Below the pieces are notes generated by a model. It had not been told where the DNA came from, ran no database searches, and saw only the letters and a list, made by a program, of their open reading frames with translations. A DNA stretch of 64,000 nucleotides from Brugia malayi (Eukaryota; Nematoda; Chromadorea; Rhabditida; Onchocercidae). Position numbers and translations under genes: made by a program. Of this stretch, positions 24,921 to 35,795 are shown one piece after another. Position 1 is the stretch's first letter, and every line of letters starts with the position of its first letter. The stretch spans positions 8,485,721-8,549,720 of the forward strand of contig NW_025062479.1 in the NCBI RefSeq assembly GCF_000002995.4, in the 5' to 3' direction.

Positions 24921-24936
24921 CTCACCTCGGGCACCA
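24921..24936 (-). other. Candidate tRNA primer-binding site
   Basis: Read on the minus strand, TGGTGCCCGAGGTGAG lies 11 nt past the 5' LTR end. It begins with the TGG expected to pair with a tRNA CCA end, just upstream of the gag start at 24918. I cannot assign the primer tRNA. Confidence 0.5.
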
Positions 24937-24947
24937 AAATTATTCTT

Positions 24948-25332
24948 TGTCGTGAAAGCTCAAACTTGGGTAATTAAACCTTTATTTAACATGAAGCAAA
25001 TAATAGCGCTTTATACATATCGTACGGATGCTACACCGATTAACAAACGCGTAACGAAAGATATAATTATAAAACATTAAAATGATATCAAAACCACCCC
25101 AAAATGCAGAATGAACCACCGTATGGAGGACGATGGTTTATATGCAGAACTGAGCTGACCAGATATCCGGCAGAGGATATTTAGCTGATGTGAAACAAAG
25201 ACTGCTAATAAAGGGTTTTGCTAACAAAGGGTTTGCTAACAAAGGGTTTTTGTTGTGTGAGGAAAAGGAATCAGATAAGAGGAATTTGTTAGTTTTGGAT
25301 ATAATAATTTAAATATTTCGTCTTTCACGACA
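24948..25332 (-). repeat. 5' LTR of BEL/Pao element (385 bp)
   Basis: Same sequence as 19153-19522 with one additional tandem GCTAACAAAGGGTTT unit near 25215, which accounts exactly for the 15-bp length difference. As the minus-strand 5' LTR it should hold the promoter. Confidence 0.93.
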
Positions 25333-26540
25333 ATTCCTAAAATTTAAAAAAGTGTTCTATGTGAGAATGTAACAAGAAAGTCTTTAAAACCATGAGTTTA
25401 CATTAATTAACCTCCATAATGATGTTTCTTCATTTAATATTTTTGTTCTTTCCAGTTCCGAACCTGTTCAGAGAAGCATTTGCAATACAACTCATTAAAT
25501 TGTATATTTTATAGTGCATCTCCAGCAAATGCAAACTACAAATTTGCAAACTATAGCCAAAGAAGGTAATTGAGATGGTATTTAAACAAATGAACAATAA
25601 AAAATGATTTTTATGCGAATTATTTATGTGAAGAATTTGAGGACTTGTAAAACGTTATAAATATAAAATTAAAAGCAACTAAAAACTTTAGCAAAAACTT
25701 GTTCAACACAGAGAACCATATTTTTTTCTCAAGTGTATTAGAAGTAATTTTTACGGATCTTATAGTTAATAAAGAACAAAGGAAGGGCGCTAACCAAGGA
25801 GTCATCCTAACAAGCAATCGAAGCGAAGGGAAAAAAAAGCACAATGAGATAATAAATGTACAAAGGAAACGATGTGGATATTAGATCTGAACAAAGAAGG
25901 GCTCTCGGCGATATAAGCGGAATAACTTCTCATTACGGATCACATCGGGTTGATGAGTTGAGGGACGATTGTGTTAGGGCGGCTTTAGGTCGCGCTGGAG
26001 AAAAATGCTTAAAAGGACGAGTAAGAGAAATTCGTTTCTCATGACACCTATAGGACAACAATTTTGAGGTGCGGAGAACAATCGACGACAACAACGGGAG
26101 TTTAGTTACCCAAGTTGAGTATTAAACGACGTGAATTTCGACAAAGAGGAATTCAACGGGTAGAACACAATGTTCTGGCAATAAACGACGACGTACGAGC
26201 AAAAACGAAGTTACGACACTCCACGATAATTCAAGGATCAAAAAGAAAAGGGAAGAAGGAAACAACAACAGTCAGCTCAACCAATTATACTGATAGTACA
26301 ACCGAAGCAAAGAGAAGAAACGTGATAAGAATATAAATTAAGCAGGAAACAATTATATAAAGGAATCGTCTCGTATCAAATAAAGGTTGAAACATTCTTT
26401 TTTCCTACAATTCCCGTTAAAAAATTTAAGCGACTATATTAGGTTATAATTGACAGATGTTCCTCAAGAAACCAGATTACTTATTATTTTGGATTGTTGC
26501 ATCGTTCCCAACACGAGGTTATGCGGTACTTTTGCAGTTC
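25333..26540. other. Intergenic; LTR-like GC-richer block at 25750-26411
   Basis: From about 25780 the base composition becomes purine-rich and less AT-rich. The block ends with TTATATAAAGGAATCG, then TCAAATAAAGGTTGAAAC and TTTCCTACA. TATA, a polyadenylation signal and a CA end in that order resemble a solo LTR. I could not find a matching TG start or target-site duplication. Two short open frames (25856-26044 and 26115-26336) lie inside, but show no domain. Confidence 0.25.
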
Positions 26541-26579
26541 AATTAACGATCGCTTTGCAATTCAAAGTGATCGTTAATT
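26541..26579. repeat. 17-bp stem hairpin
   Basis: AATTAACGATCGCTTTG (26541-26557), a 5-nt loop CAATT, then CAAAGTGATCGTTAATT (26563-26579). One mismatch that can pair as G-U. Confidence 0.8.
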
Positions 26580-26629
26580 ATTTTGAACAGAATAACCACT
26601 TCAAATTCGCAACTAATTTGTTAACCTGA

Positions 26630-26836
26630 TTAGGGGACTTCCATTACTTCTAATTGCTGTATCAGTGCATGCTGTATCAAATATGATTGCAACAATCGAA
26701 ACTCACGTAGTTTCTGATTAAATTCTACCTTAAAAATTTTCATGTTAAAAATGAAATGAATAAAATCATCTTGATATTTTAAAACAAGACATTCCACAAC
26801 TGTTATAGGAACACTTTTTGCATCTACCATCGTTAA
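26630..26836 (-). pseudogene. Coding-like segment, unidentified
   Basis: On the minus strand a CTGTTCTGCAG acceptor is followed by about 68 codons of protein-like sequence (LTMVDAKSVPITVVECLVLK, KLREFRLLQSYLIQHALIQQ) and a stop. Further upstream on the same strand, 27060-27290 reads CEVRQTFAQLIVNQ, stop, PSSTLRKYAGLSKQLLVK, stop, so any gene here is broken. I do not recognise the family. Confidence 0.3.
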
Positions 26837-27535
26837 CTGCAGAACAGTATAAATTTTGTGCATGCATACAGATTTTAAATCTATATTCGTCAAGTGAGTT
26901 TTACTAAATTTAACCTACCATTCCAAAAAATCGTTTCTCTGTCCAGAAGTAATAAATTTAAGCACCTAATTTCTGAGGCAAATTCTAGAATTCAAAAAAA
27001 AAAAAAAGACCTGTTCTGCAGTGAATTAATATTATTGTGTTTTTTGTTATACTTAATGAATGGTTCTATTCATTTTACATTGTGAAGCTACTTTGAAGAT
27101 AATGGACAACATAACCTCTTGGATTGTATGCCAATATTATTTCACCAATAACTGTTTGGACAGCCCTGCGTATTTTCGTAGAGTACTGGAGGGCTACTGA
27201 TTAACGATTAGTTGAGCAAACGTTTGGCGCACCTCACAGGTAGCAGCACATTAACTATGAATATTGATGCATTTTGTGATACACTTTTGGATTTAGAAAA
27301 AAGTAATTTGAAATTCACGGAATTCAGTCGAGAACACTGCACATAGTTTTTTTTTTTAGTGCAGTCGCACACCTTGTAGGGTATTAATCCTTTTTTTTTT
27401 TTAAATTTTTAAAGGTGTAATTTACAAATGACAATGTATTCTGTTTTCGTTAAAAAAAAAAAGTGAATCGTAAATAGTTCTTACAATGCAGTTGCTTAGG
27501 ACAATAAATTGTAAAAACTTGAAATAAATCTCGCG

Positions 27536-27707
27536 AACCTCCAAATAACTTACGAAATATATGAATTAAAATTGTATTAGCCCATAAAACTAAAATTTCG
27601 CTTAACTGAACATTCTTTAATTAAACATTGTTTCAAAATTGCATTTATGTAAGCAATCATTTGCCCAACACTCATCTTCCTGCTGTAGCGAGCTTATCTG
27701 CCTGTCT
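27536..27707 (+). repeat. Lone diverged copy of palindrome-arm sequence
   Basis: AACCTCCAAATAACTTACGA through GCTTATCTGCCTGTCT aligns collinearly, with substitutions and small gaps, to 15011-15182 of the right arm (and 3882-4053 of the left). Shared words include TGTAAGCAATCATT and GAGCTTATCTGC. This shows that part of the arm is a dispersed repeat. Confidence 0.7.
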
Positions 27708-28015
27708 AGAAATTTCCATTTCCATTAGTGACACGAACTTTGAAATCTGACCTAACACTCTTGAAGAGATATATTGGGAACGGGGAAATTTTGCATCTGC
27801 AAAATAAAAACAGTTCAAGCAAAATGCATGAATTATTGCCTGTTGTCGCCACAGTGGCGAAGCTATAACGTAGTGAACAAAGGCTATTGTTTTAAGTGAT
27901 TTTAATCCACTTTGTAACCTTAGCATCCATAAAATCCCTCCCAATTTGCAAAGCCATTCATTATAGTTCCTTGTTTGGTATGGATCGGATGCGAGGTGTC
28001 TAGTTTGCTTGTATC
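27708..28015 (-). pseudogene. Coding-like segment truncated by repeat, unidentified
   Basis: A minus-strand open frame of about 100 codons with varied composition (ASDPYQTRNYNEWLCKLGG, SLKTIAFVHYVIASPLWRQQ, SSRVLGQISKFVSLMEMEIS). It loses this character exactly where the arm-type repeat at 27536-27707 begins. It may be a gene fragment cut by the repeat and related to the debris at 26630-27290. I cannot name it. Confidence 0.3.
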
Positions 28016-28019
28016 TTTA

Positions 28020-31000
28020 AATGTTTTATAATTAAGATACATTTGTGTGTTACGTATCAATTCATTATTGTAATGTCGTATAGTTTTTAATGTTAACCTG
28101 TGGTTTAATTACTCAAGTTTAAGGCTTGAATAGTAAAGTATTTCACGAAGACTCCCACAGTACATGTACACAGACCGGAACCAGTACAGATTTGAAAAAA
28201 CCAGTATCGAATACAAAAATCAACGATCTGAACTATCAAGAAAGGAAACGTACTTTGTTTCACAAGGAAACAGCAATAAGAAAGAAATTCTAAATTTGCT
28301 TTTACATCTGTACAGCAGCAAAAAATTGGATTTAGGGAATTTTCATAAAGAAAGATAAAGAGGAATTGCCTAGTTGAAATTTTACATTAATTCTCAAAAA
28401 ATAAAATTTTATAAAATTAAAACTGTATTGAGCACTTGAAAGAAATCTATGCCTTGAAATTTTCCAGAATGGTAATTTGTCAAAAAAGAATATGAAGAAT
28501 GCATACGTAGACTTTTCTAAATTTTGGATTCAGAACTTTTATTAGTAGTAAAATAATCCATTCATCTCTATCCATTACCCATTTAAGAGAGAAATTCACC
28601 GGGAAAGGAAAACCGTTCAGCAAATTTATTTGTGCATTCGATAGTGCAATATTATGGAACTAAAGCAGTGCAGACAGAAGTCAGTGGTAAGATTTTCTTT
28701 TTGAGACGATCTCCTTTCTATATTACGATTAAATCACTTGTGATGTATGACTTCTTATATAGATTGTTCTTTTTTTTTATTCAAGCGATAATTGTTCAAA
28801 AATAATTTGTACACTAAAATATTTTTCATGTTTTAAAGTAAAACTTTTAACACATAAAGTTGCATGATTGAATGTCAACAAAATAAGTAGAAAAAAAACG
28901 GAAAAGACTTCATGTCATTTTTGAGTATTCATAATTTCATTAGTAATTTTATTTTGCTCGTACAAATGATTATTACGAATCAGATCATTCATTAAATACA
29001 GCCTAGACGAATAATTTTATCATTCGCATATGATTTCTTATTAATTTGGATGATATTCAGAAATAAATTTACAGATGCATATGTAATTTTCTGCAGCTAT
29101 AACATTAATTATAACATATATCACTTGGACACATCATTTATGAATAAATAGTTTCATTAAAAAATAAATTTTTGATCTTATCAGTATGCTTCTCGAAAAA
29201 ATTGAATTCTATAAAATTTTCGAAAATTTTAGTATACGAAAAAGATTGGTGACAAAAGAACGAAGGCATCTAAAACTTTGTGATTAACTAATGCAAACAA
29301 ATTTATATAATTCAGTTATGTGTAAGCGATAGTCTTTTTAAACGTAATTGAGCAGATCACTTTTTGATCTTTTTATTAGCCAAACCAATCTGATAAAGGT
29401 GGTAACTTCAAAGGGATAGATCTTGGAAATGCAATCAGAAAATTCTGCTCAGTAGCAGGATTTTCTGATTCTAATTTGTAAATTATTTATAAATTAAATT
29501 TTCTAAATTTATTTCTATTTATAAATTAATGAAAATTTATTTGTTTTTATAAATTTTTTCGCCTAACGAATGAAATCGATTTCAGAAATCTGGTATAAAA
29601 ATTTCCTTTATTTATAAATTAAAGGTGCATATACGTGTATGCACAAGGACAAACAGTAAAAAAATATGTATAAATCTTATATCTTATTCAAAAAAAAATT
29701 TTTTTCCACCAGACTGAAGTTCTTTAAACATGCTTACTTAATTAGAATTTGTTAAAAAATAAAGTATTGTGCGGCATAAAATTTCATTCTGATAACCAAT
29801 ACTAATATAAAGTCTATCTTTTCTGTTAAATATTGGCAAACAACCAGTGTCACTATCTATCCACTAACTACTTTTAACTGCTTCGACCATATTCAGGAAG
29901 ATCAAGTTTTTAGGAACTTGATTAAGAGAAAGCACATTAGCCATAGCATAAGGTCTAAGAAAAAGTATGACAGCGTTTGGCAGATTCTGATGGCTTCGCA
30001 AAATTAATGGCATATTTGTCTACAAACATGTCCCATAACTCTTTTGATCTGCATGCAATGTATCAAGTCAAAACATTTTAAGTAAGCAATAAGTCAGAAG
30101 TTAATAAATAATTCATACGGTTAAATCGAAATTCCTACTCGATATATTGCTGTGAAAATTAAAAGAGATGAATAATACAAACAATCAATTTCAATTAATT
30201 ATCGATTACAGTGTTGTATTTGCATTGTTATTGTGATTAAATCATGAGAATTTACACTAATATTCGAAGTAAACAGAATAATCAGATTTACCGAATTTTA
30301 TTCTAACTAGTTCGTGTGCGAGACACATATCGTAGTAAAGTGAGGAAAAAACGATTTCATTTATTAGATGTCATGGTAAATCATTAAAGCTGCTTTTTGA
30401 AAATTTATTTCTAACTCACTTATTCATTAACTTCTCATAATGTAGACAAGAACAAGAAGATACCAAAATATAAAAATAATGTTTTACCAACCAAAGGGTT
30501 CTAACACTTCATTAAAAGGGCACAGATTTCTTCTTTAGTCGCCGACAAAGAAATCATTAATGAAATTTACATTCATTAAATTATGAAAATAAATTGAACT
30601 AAATTTACTTCTTTTTTTTTCTTAGTGACATCGACAATTGGGCGACCATTTAAAATGATTAATATTTCCATTTTCCATGCGAATTCAATCATTAAAGCAA
30701 ATGGCAAATATCTTAAACAGGCAATTTATTTTCGCTGATTTACTCCAAAATTGGCTTACTGTTGTTTGCTCTCATGTGAATATCATAATCTTTCACAAAT
30801 ATCATTCGTAAAATTTGGGCTATTTTAGTCAAATAATGTTAAAAAATGCTAGTAAGCATTCTAAACGAATGTAATGCTTCTTCGAATGTAAATGATCTTT
30901 ATCGCTCATAAAGCTTGTTCAACAAATCAAAACTTGGAATTCAAAAAAAAAAAAAATCGCATGAATTAAATTAACAAATGCATGCAGACTATTATCGACC

Positions 31001-31856
31001 TGTTAAGCTGCCTAAACATAATATCGCACTTAGAGTATTGTGGTAGTAAAGAAATAATGGAAATACGATGACTTTGTTTGTTGAATAATATAAAGAGAAT
31101 AATGGATAAAAAATGACAAATTGAAATTAATAAAGTTGAAGCAAAACTGCAAGCAATATAAATGGTAAATAAAGAAGTAATTAAAATAATAGCAAAAGCA
31201 AGGAAAGCAGGAGGGAAGGAGGAAAAGCAATCATCCTTGCCTTTACCTAAATATAATATGCATGCCGAAATTCTTGATATGCACCTCTTTTCTTCATATA
31301 AATTCATTATGCTTTCAAAAGTTACAATTCGAATTAAGTATTCACAGAAAGGTCAGTCAGAGTAGTTTATAAAAAGGCTCAGAAAGATACAGTATATAAT
31401 AATAATAACTATTAACACAAATTAGTTTAAATTCTATGGAAAATCTTTTAATTTAACGATGAGATGACACAACATTGCCATAATTTATGAAAAAATGCAT
31501 GTAAAATTGTTTAACATTTTCATAAAATTCATACTGAGTATCTGTAAATGCAATTTAAGGGACAAAAACTTATGTGTGCTTAGATTCAAAACGATTTTTC
31601 ATATAGGATTCGTAAAATTCAAATGAGGTAGAAACAGAGTTATTGAAATACTTTAAACTTATCACACTAATATCAGTCTATTTGTTGTCTTCTCTGTCTA
31701 AAGCTACTAAAGAAGATATCAGAACAACAATGTTTGGCCAGATTTACATGTCTTTTAAAAAGAATTTCGGAAAATTAAGAATTGTTGCTGTGCGTGCCTA
31801 AAAATTTTTGAGCTTTAGGACAGAAATTGCAAGAACTGAGCAATGACAGAACTAAA
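28020..31856. other. Gene-poor AT-rich stretch
   Basis: No confident gene. An exon-like item is ATG plus ten codons followed by GTAAGA at 28654-28686 (plus), with no partner exon found. The frame at 31162-31365 is lysine-rich and unsupported. Confidence 0.45.
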
Positions 31857-34800
31857 TCAGACGTCCGCTTCTTTACTTGGTGGCAAAGGCACGCTAGAAA
31901 GGGTACTGTTCAAGGTATCGCTGAGTGCTGGGACGTCACAAAGTTGCCCTGATTGTAACGGTGTCGCTTTTCGAAGCGATGATTCTGCGAAAAAACAAAA
32001 AGCATTAAACTGATATAAATTTTTCTTAATGATTCACATCACTTTTATTTATATTCCACTATGCTGAAAAGTGCATTTGTACTTAAGGCTACAGGTGGGG
32101 GACTGAACAAATGACAGGTAAATTTTGAAAACTAAATAATTCCAGTCATAATCTGCTAAAAAATTAGACGAGAAAAAAGGCATACTAGCTGGTAGAGCGT
32201 CTAGCTGGGGAGCAAAACGTGGTGTAGTTGGTGCCTGTCTAACTTGATTATGTGACTCATTATTGATTGACTGAAAAGTATTTAAATGTTTAAATGTTTG
32301 AATATAAACTTCAATTAGCTATACAAGGAGATACAAGGATTTTCGTCTTTGAACTTCCAGAAAAATCAATCTTTGATGCATTGAAAGAATTAAATTTTCT
32401 AAATAGTTCATAATAATGAAACTCGTTACTTCAAGAATCAAACAGTGCTCACTTGCAACAATAGACGATTAGCGCTACCTTCAGATCTTAGTGTTGACCT
32501 ATAATTATGCCCGGAAGTTGTGTTGTTGTAGGAATGTACACTTCCTCTCACTCGCCTTCGCATTCTGCAACAACTTAATTAGCAATAACTTCATTATTTG
32601 AAACTTGGATTGCCTTTGACGTATTTGAATCCTAAATTTTTCAATAAAATTTGAATTTAACTATTTAAGAACAGAAGGGAAAAATAGTTAAATGTTTCTA
32701 AAGATACAAAATTCGATCAAAATCTCGTTCCTCTAGAGACTGAGTTATTTGTTGAAAAGAACTTGAAAAGAAGAAAAAACGCACAGGACAGAATAGATGA
32801 GGGTGATAATAAGAAGAATAAGTAGAATACCAACAAGTACACTGAGGACTACTGTTGCAACCTTAAAACTGGACGATACCACATCCTGAAATTGAAGATT
32901 TCGAAATTCTGAATGATAAAAATAAGTTATTATTTAAAAAATTCAAATTAAAAATTTAACTGATAAATGAAAAATCAAAGATGGAATCCAAAACAAAAAA
33001 GAATGGATATTTACTGACTGTAGCAGAAAGTGTAAGAATGGCTCCATTTGAATTTTGACAATATGATTCTTGAATGATTCCCCATGGACATGGCAAGCAA
33101 TTTTGAACCTAAATTAACTACCACTATGAATTATTTAAATTAACTTTTACGAGGTTGTTACGCCATTGGGGACAAAACTGTAAAATAAACAGATAACCAA
33201 TGTCAAAAAAGAAAATTTATGGGTAAGTGAGGATATATAAAGAGAACCAATATTAAAGTTACTTTACCTGTCCACTTTTCATATAAGTACATGTGTAGAA
33301 AAAGTTTGTTATATTAGACTGACATACTGCTATTGCTATATTTGTCACTGCTTCATTGCAAACCAAATCACAGTTTCTTCCGATTAAACCACCTTTACAC
33401 TGCATTGAATATGCAACTGTTAACCTGGAAGTGAATTAATTTGAAAATTTTTGTACATAATACATGGATTATTCATGCTTATCTTATTTGATTAACTGCC
33501 AAACTTACTGCGTTTGGAGAACAATACCATTGAGATTTCGTGACTGCATTGATAAATGATTTCCAATAGACGGTATCACGGAATTCAAAGGTAAAATAAA
33601 AGTATCAACGTGGACAACAGTTTGAATCTGTGTCAGCTCACCTGTATGAGCATTGATAACAGCGCCCATATGATGAACGAATATATCAATCGCTGACTGA
33701 AAGTTTTGACACTTATTTCCTTTGTGCAAAATCCCTCTTATGACATTAGGAAGGCGGACAAGTGGTTTGCTGACCAGTTATATTCATCTAATTGCCGTAT
33801 CATATTTAAAAGTAATAATTAGTTCTTAGCTTTGAAGGTAAATACATGTAGTAACGATAATAGCTTTCATAGTTTCAAAAATTAATGTAACATAAACTCT
33901 CATGAAATCTATAACCGGTTTTGAAGTGAGATAAAATGTATGAGGTTGTTGCCAAGCTTGTTTTTGTTGTGGTGACATACTATCGATATCGATGTATCCA
34001 GAAGGCGTTAGCGGCATAAATTCAGTTGAGAAGTACTTCAATGATTCACTAAAATTTTATTTTTATTTGAATATCACTTCTTCCAAACAGTACAACAACG
34101 CAAAAGAGCTTTTTTTTGATTTTTGATTTCTAACGAAAGATTTCTAACTCTAAAACTTATTCTGGCTTAAGCGAACACGTAAATAAATAACTGTACAAAA
34201 CGTACTCTGGTGATAATAGAATAACTGTGAATGACATATAACACCGAGGAACAGAGGTGCCAAGATAGCTGCAAGAGAATTCACTTGGACAAACACAAGT
34301 TTGTCCTTTTGGGAGCTGAAGGCCTTGGTTAACGTAATTTATGAGTTGTATTTGTACCATTACATTTGCTATTTCAGAAATATTGGCTGATTCGGAATAG
34401 TAGTCCTGAAGTATGCCTTTGAAAATAAAATAATTGTACATTACTGGTGTTACAATACAAAAAGAGAAAAGAAGAAAAAAGATCGACTTTGAACTTCATG
34501 GAATGTTACTTTTATTGTTCTGGTCAAAAATATACCTTTTGATAAGTGCAAATTAACATGAAACAAAGTAAACTAGAAGGGGAGAAAGTGACATAACTAT
34601 GGAATGACTTACAATATGGCTTATTGGCTGAAACATTTGAATATTTTGATACATAGCTTCGAAATTATTTTGATCGTTGTAATCATGGTTTCTAGGATAA
34701 GAAATCTGAAATAAAATCACCAAAATCATGTGTGCTTAAAAAAAAGCATTCTGCTATGGAAGACAAAAGCACTTTCTGAGTTTTTTTTTTCTTTTTCTTT

Positions 34801-35703
34801 TGATGAAACTTTAATATTAGCTGTCATGAAGTCATTCTTTAATTTTATTCCGAACTATTCTTTGAAACAAAAAGAATAATCATTGATGAATTAATCTTGC
34901 TATTGTTGGAAGTAAAATGGTATTTAGAAAATGATAGAGAAATGATAACTGGAGACTCGCTTAATTTTATTATTCTTTCATAAACGACAATTAACAGCTT
35001 TAGTAGAACTGAAATTAAATTGCCGTTAGAAAATTATAACATTTAATCATTAAAATTATTAATGCAGTTCCAAAACGGCTTTCATTAGATCATACAATAG
35101 AATAGAATTTCATCCATTAAAATGTTAGCACAGGATCTTTCCTAAAAGTTTTTCTTCTCGATAATTGTTATTCGAGCAGAAAAATTGATGGAAAAGTATA
35201 TTAAATTCGTTTTATCGGTGAAGTTAACAGAAGTTTTTCGGGCCAAATCAAATAAAACTAAGGAACATTTTTTTGGTTGGAAAAGCTTAAGAATTTTTAT
35301 GACTTCATCAAAAATTTCAAAGAAGAATTTTAAAGTTTCCAAGTCAATTAAATTTGAAAAGTGAAAAAAAAAATCACATATCAACCATTTCTTCAAAGTT
35401 CTATTAGTTACAAAAAATCTCATTTAAGCATATATTCCTTTTTAGATTTGCTTGACTAAGAATTAAAATAAAAGTTCGAATTTTGTAAAGAGATGATTAC
35501 TCAAATTAATAAGTAATAAAAAGACTAACAAAACTGATAGAATGTGTTTGTGATCCAAACATTCTACGATTTGAACCAAAATTATTATTTCCATTTATAT
35601 TGTTACCGTTACGAATAATACCAAGTTGACTTATATTCGACGCAGTAATCTGTTGAAAGTAAACTAATAAAGTTGATGTGCACACTATACCGATTCTTCG
35701 CAT
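31857..35703 (-). CDS. Type I transmembrane protein, Cys-rich ectodomain (492 aa, 11 exons)
   Basis: Exons read on the minus strand: 35703-35530, 34705-34613, 34405-34206, 34048-33898, 33696-33509, 33424-33268, 33108-33019, 32885-32785, 32564-32453, 32270-32186, 31984-31857. They total 1479 nt with every phase agreeing and one stop at the end. Residues 1-22 form a signal peptide (MRRIGIVCTSTLLVYFQQIT). An Asn-rich linker follows, then a Cys cluster at 126-144 (CVCPSEFSC...RC), a globular stretch, a second cluster near 278-290 (CKGGLIGRNCDLVC, shaped like the end of an EGF/DSL module) and CLPCPWG near 325. A membrane segment lies at about 360-384, followed by a basic stop-transfer MRRRVRGS and a Ser/Thr-rich tail of about 105 residues. 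It is probably a cell-surface receptor or ligand. Some donors are weak (GTTTAT, GTGCGT, GTCAGT). I do not recognise the family. Confidence 0.72.
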
Positions 35704-35790
35704 CTTTTAAGACTATTTAGATTTCTATTGGTCAATATTTGAATTATTGCAATACCCTCTACCTTTGCTTTGTTCGACCATTCAGTCTTC

Positions 35791-35795
35791 CCTGC
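35791..35795 (-). promoter_or_regulatory. Candidate trans-splice acceptor for the membrane-protein gene
   Basis: AATTTAATTTTGCAG followed by GGAAGACTG on the minus strand, 88 nt before the ATG at 35703. The leader would contain a short upstream ORF starting ATGGTCGAA. Confidence 0.35.

Larger units (their letters stand above)
19153..25332 (-). mobile_element. BEL/Pao LTR retrotransposon, full length, minus strand
   Basis: A 6.18-kb element bounded by LTRs that begin TGTCGTGAAA and end TTTCACGACA, a perfect 10-bp terminal inverted match. ATTC flanks both sides (19149-19152 and 25333-25336); the match is AATTC if the terminal LTR A is shared. The LTRs differ by two substitutions and one extra 15-bp unit, so insertion was recent. 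Internal order on the minus strand is PBS, gag (DUF1759-type), three CCHC knuckles, aspartic protease, reverse transcriptase, RNase H, H2C2 zinc finger plus integrase, then the C-terminal DUF5641-type region. That order and these domain types define BEL/Pao. There is no envelope-like frame. The coding region is interrupted at least seven times, so this copy cannot make a full polyprotein as assembled. Confidence 0.95.

Noticed and set aside
25333..26420. Solo LTR of a second retroelement
   Set aside because: TATA and AATAAA order is suggestive, but no matching terminal dinucleotide start or target-site duplication could be found; kept only as a weak region note.
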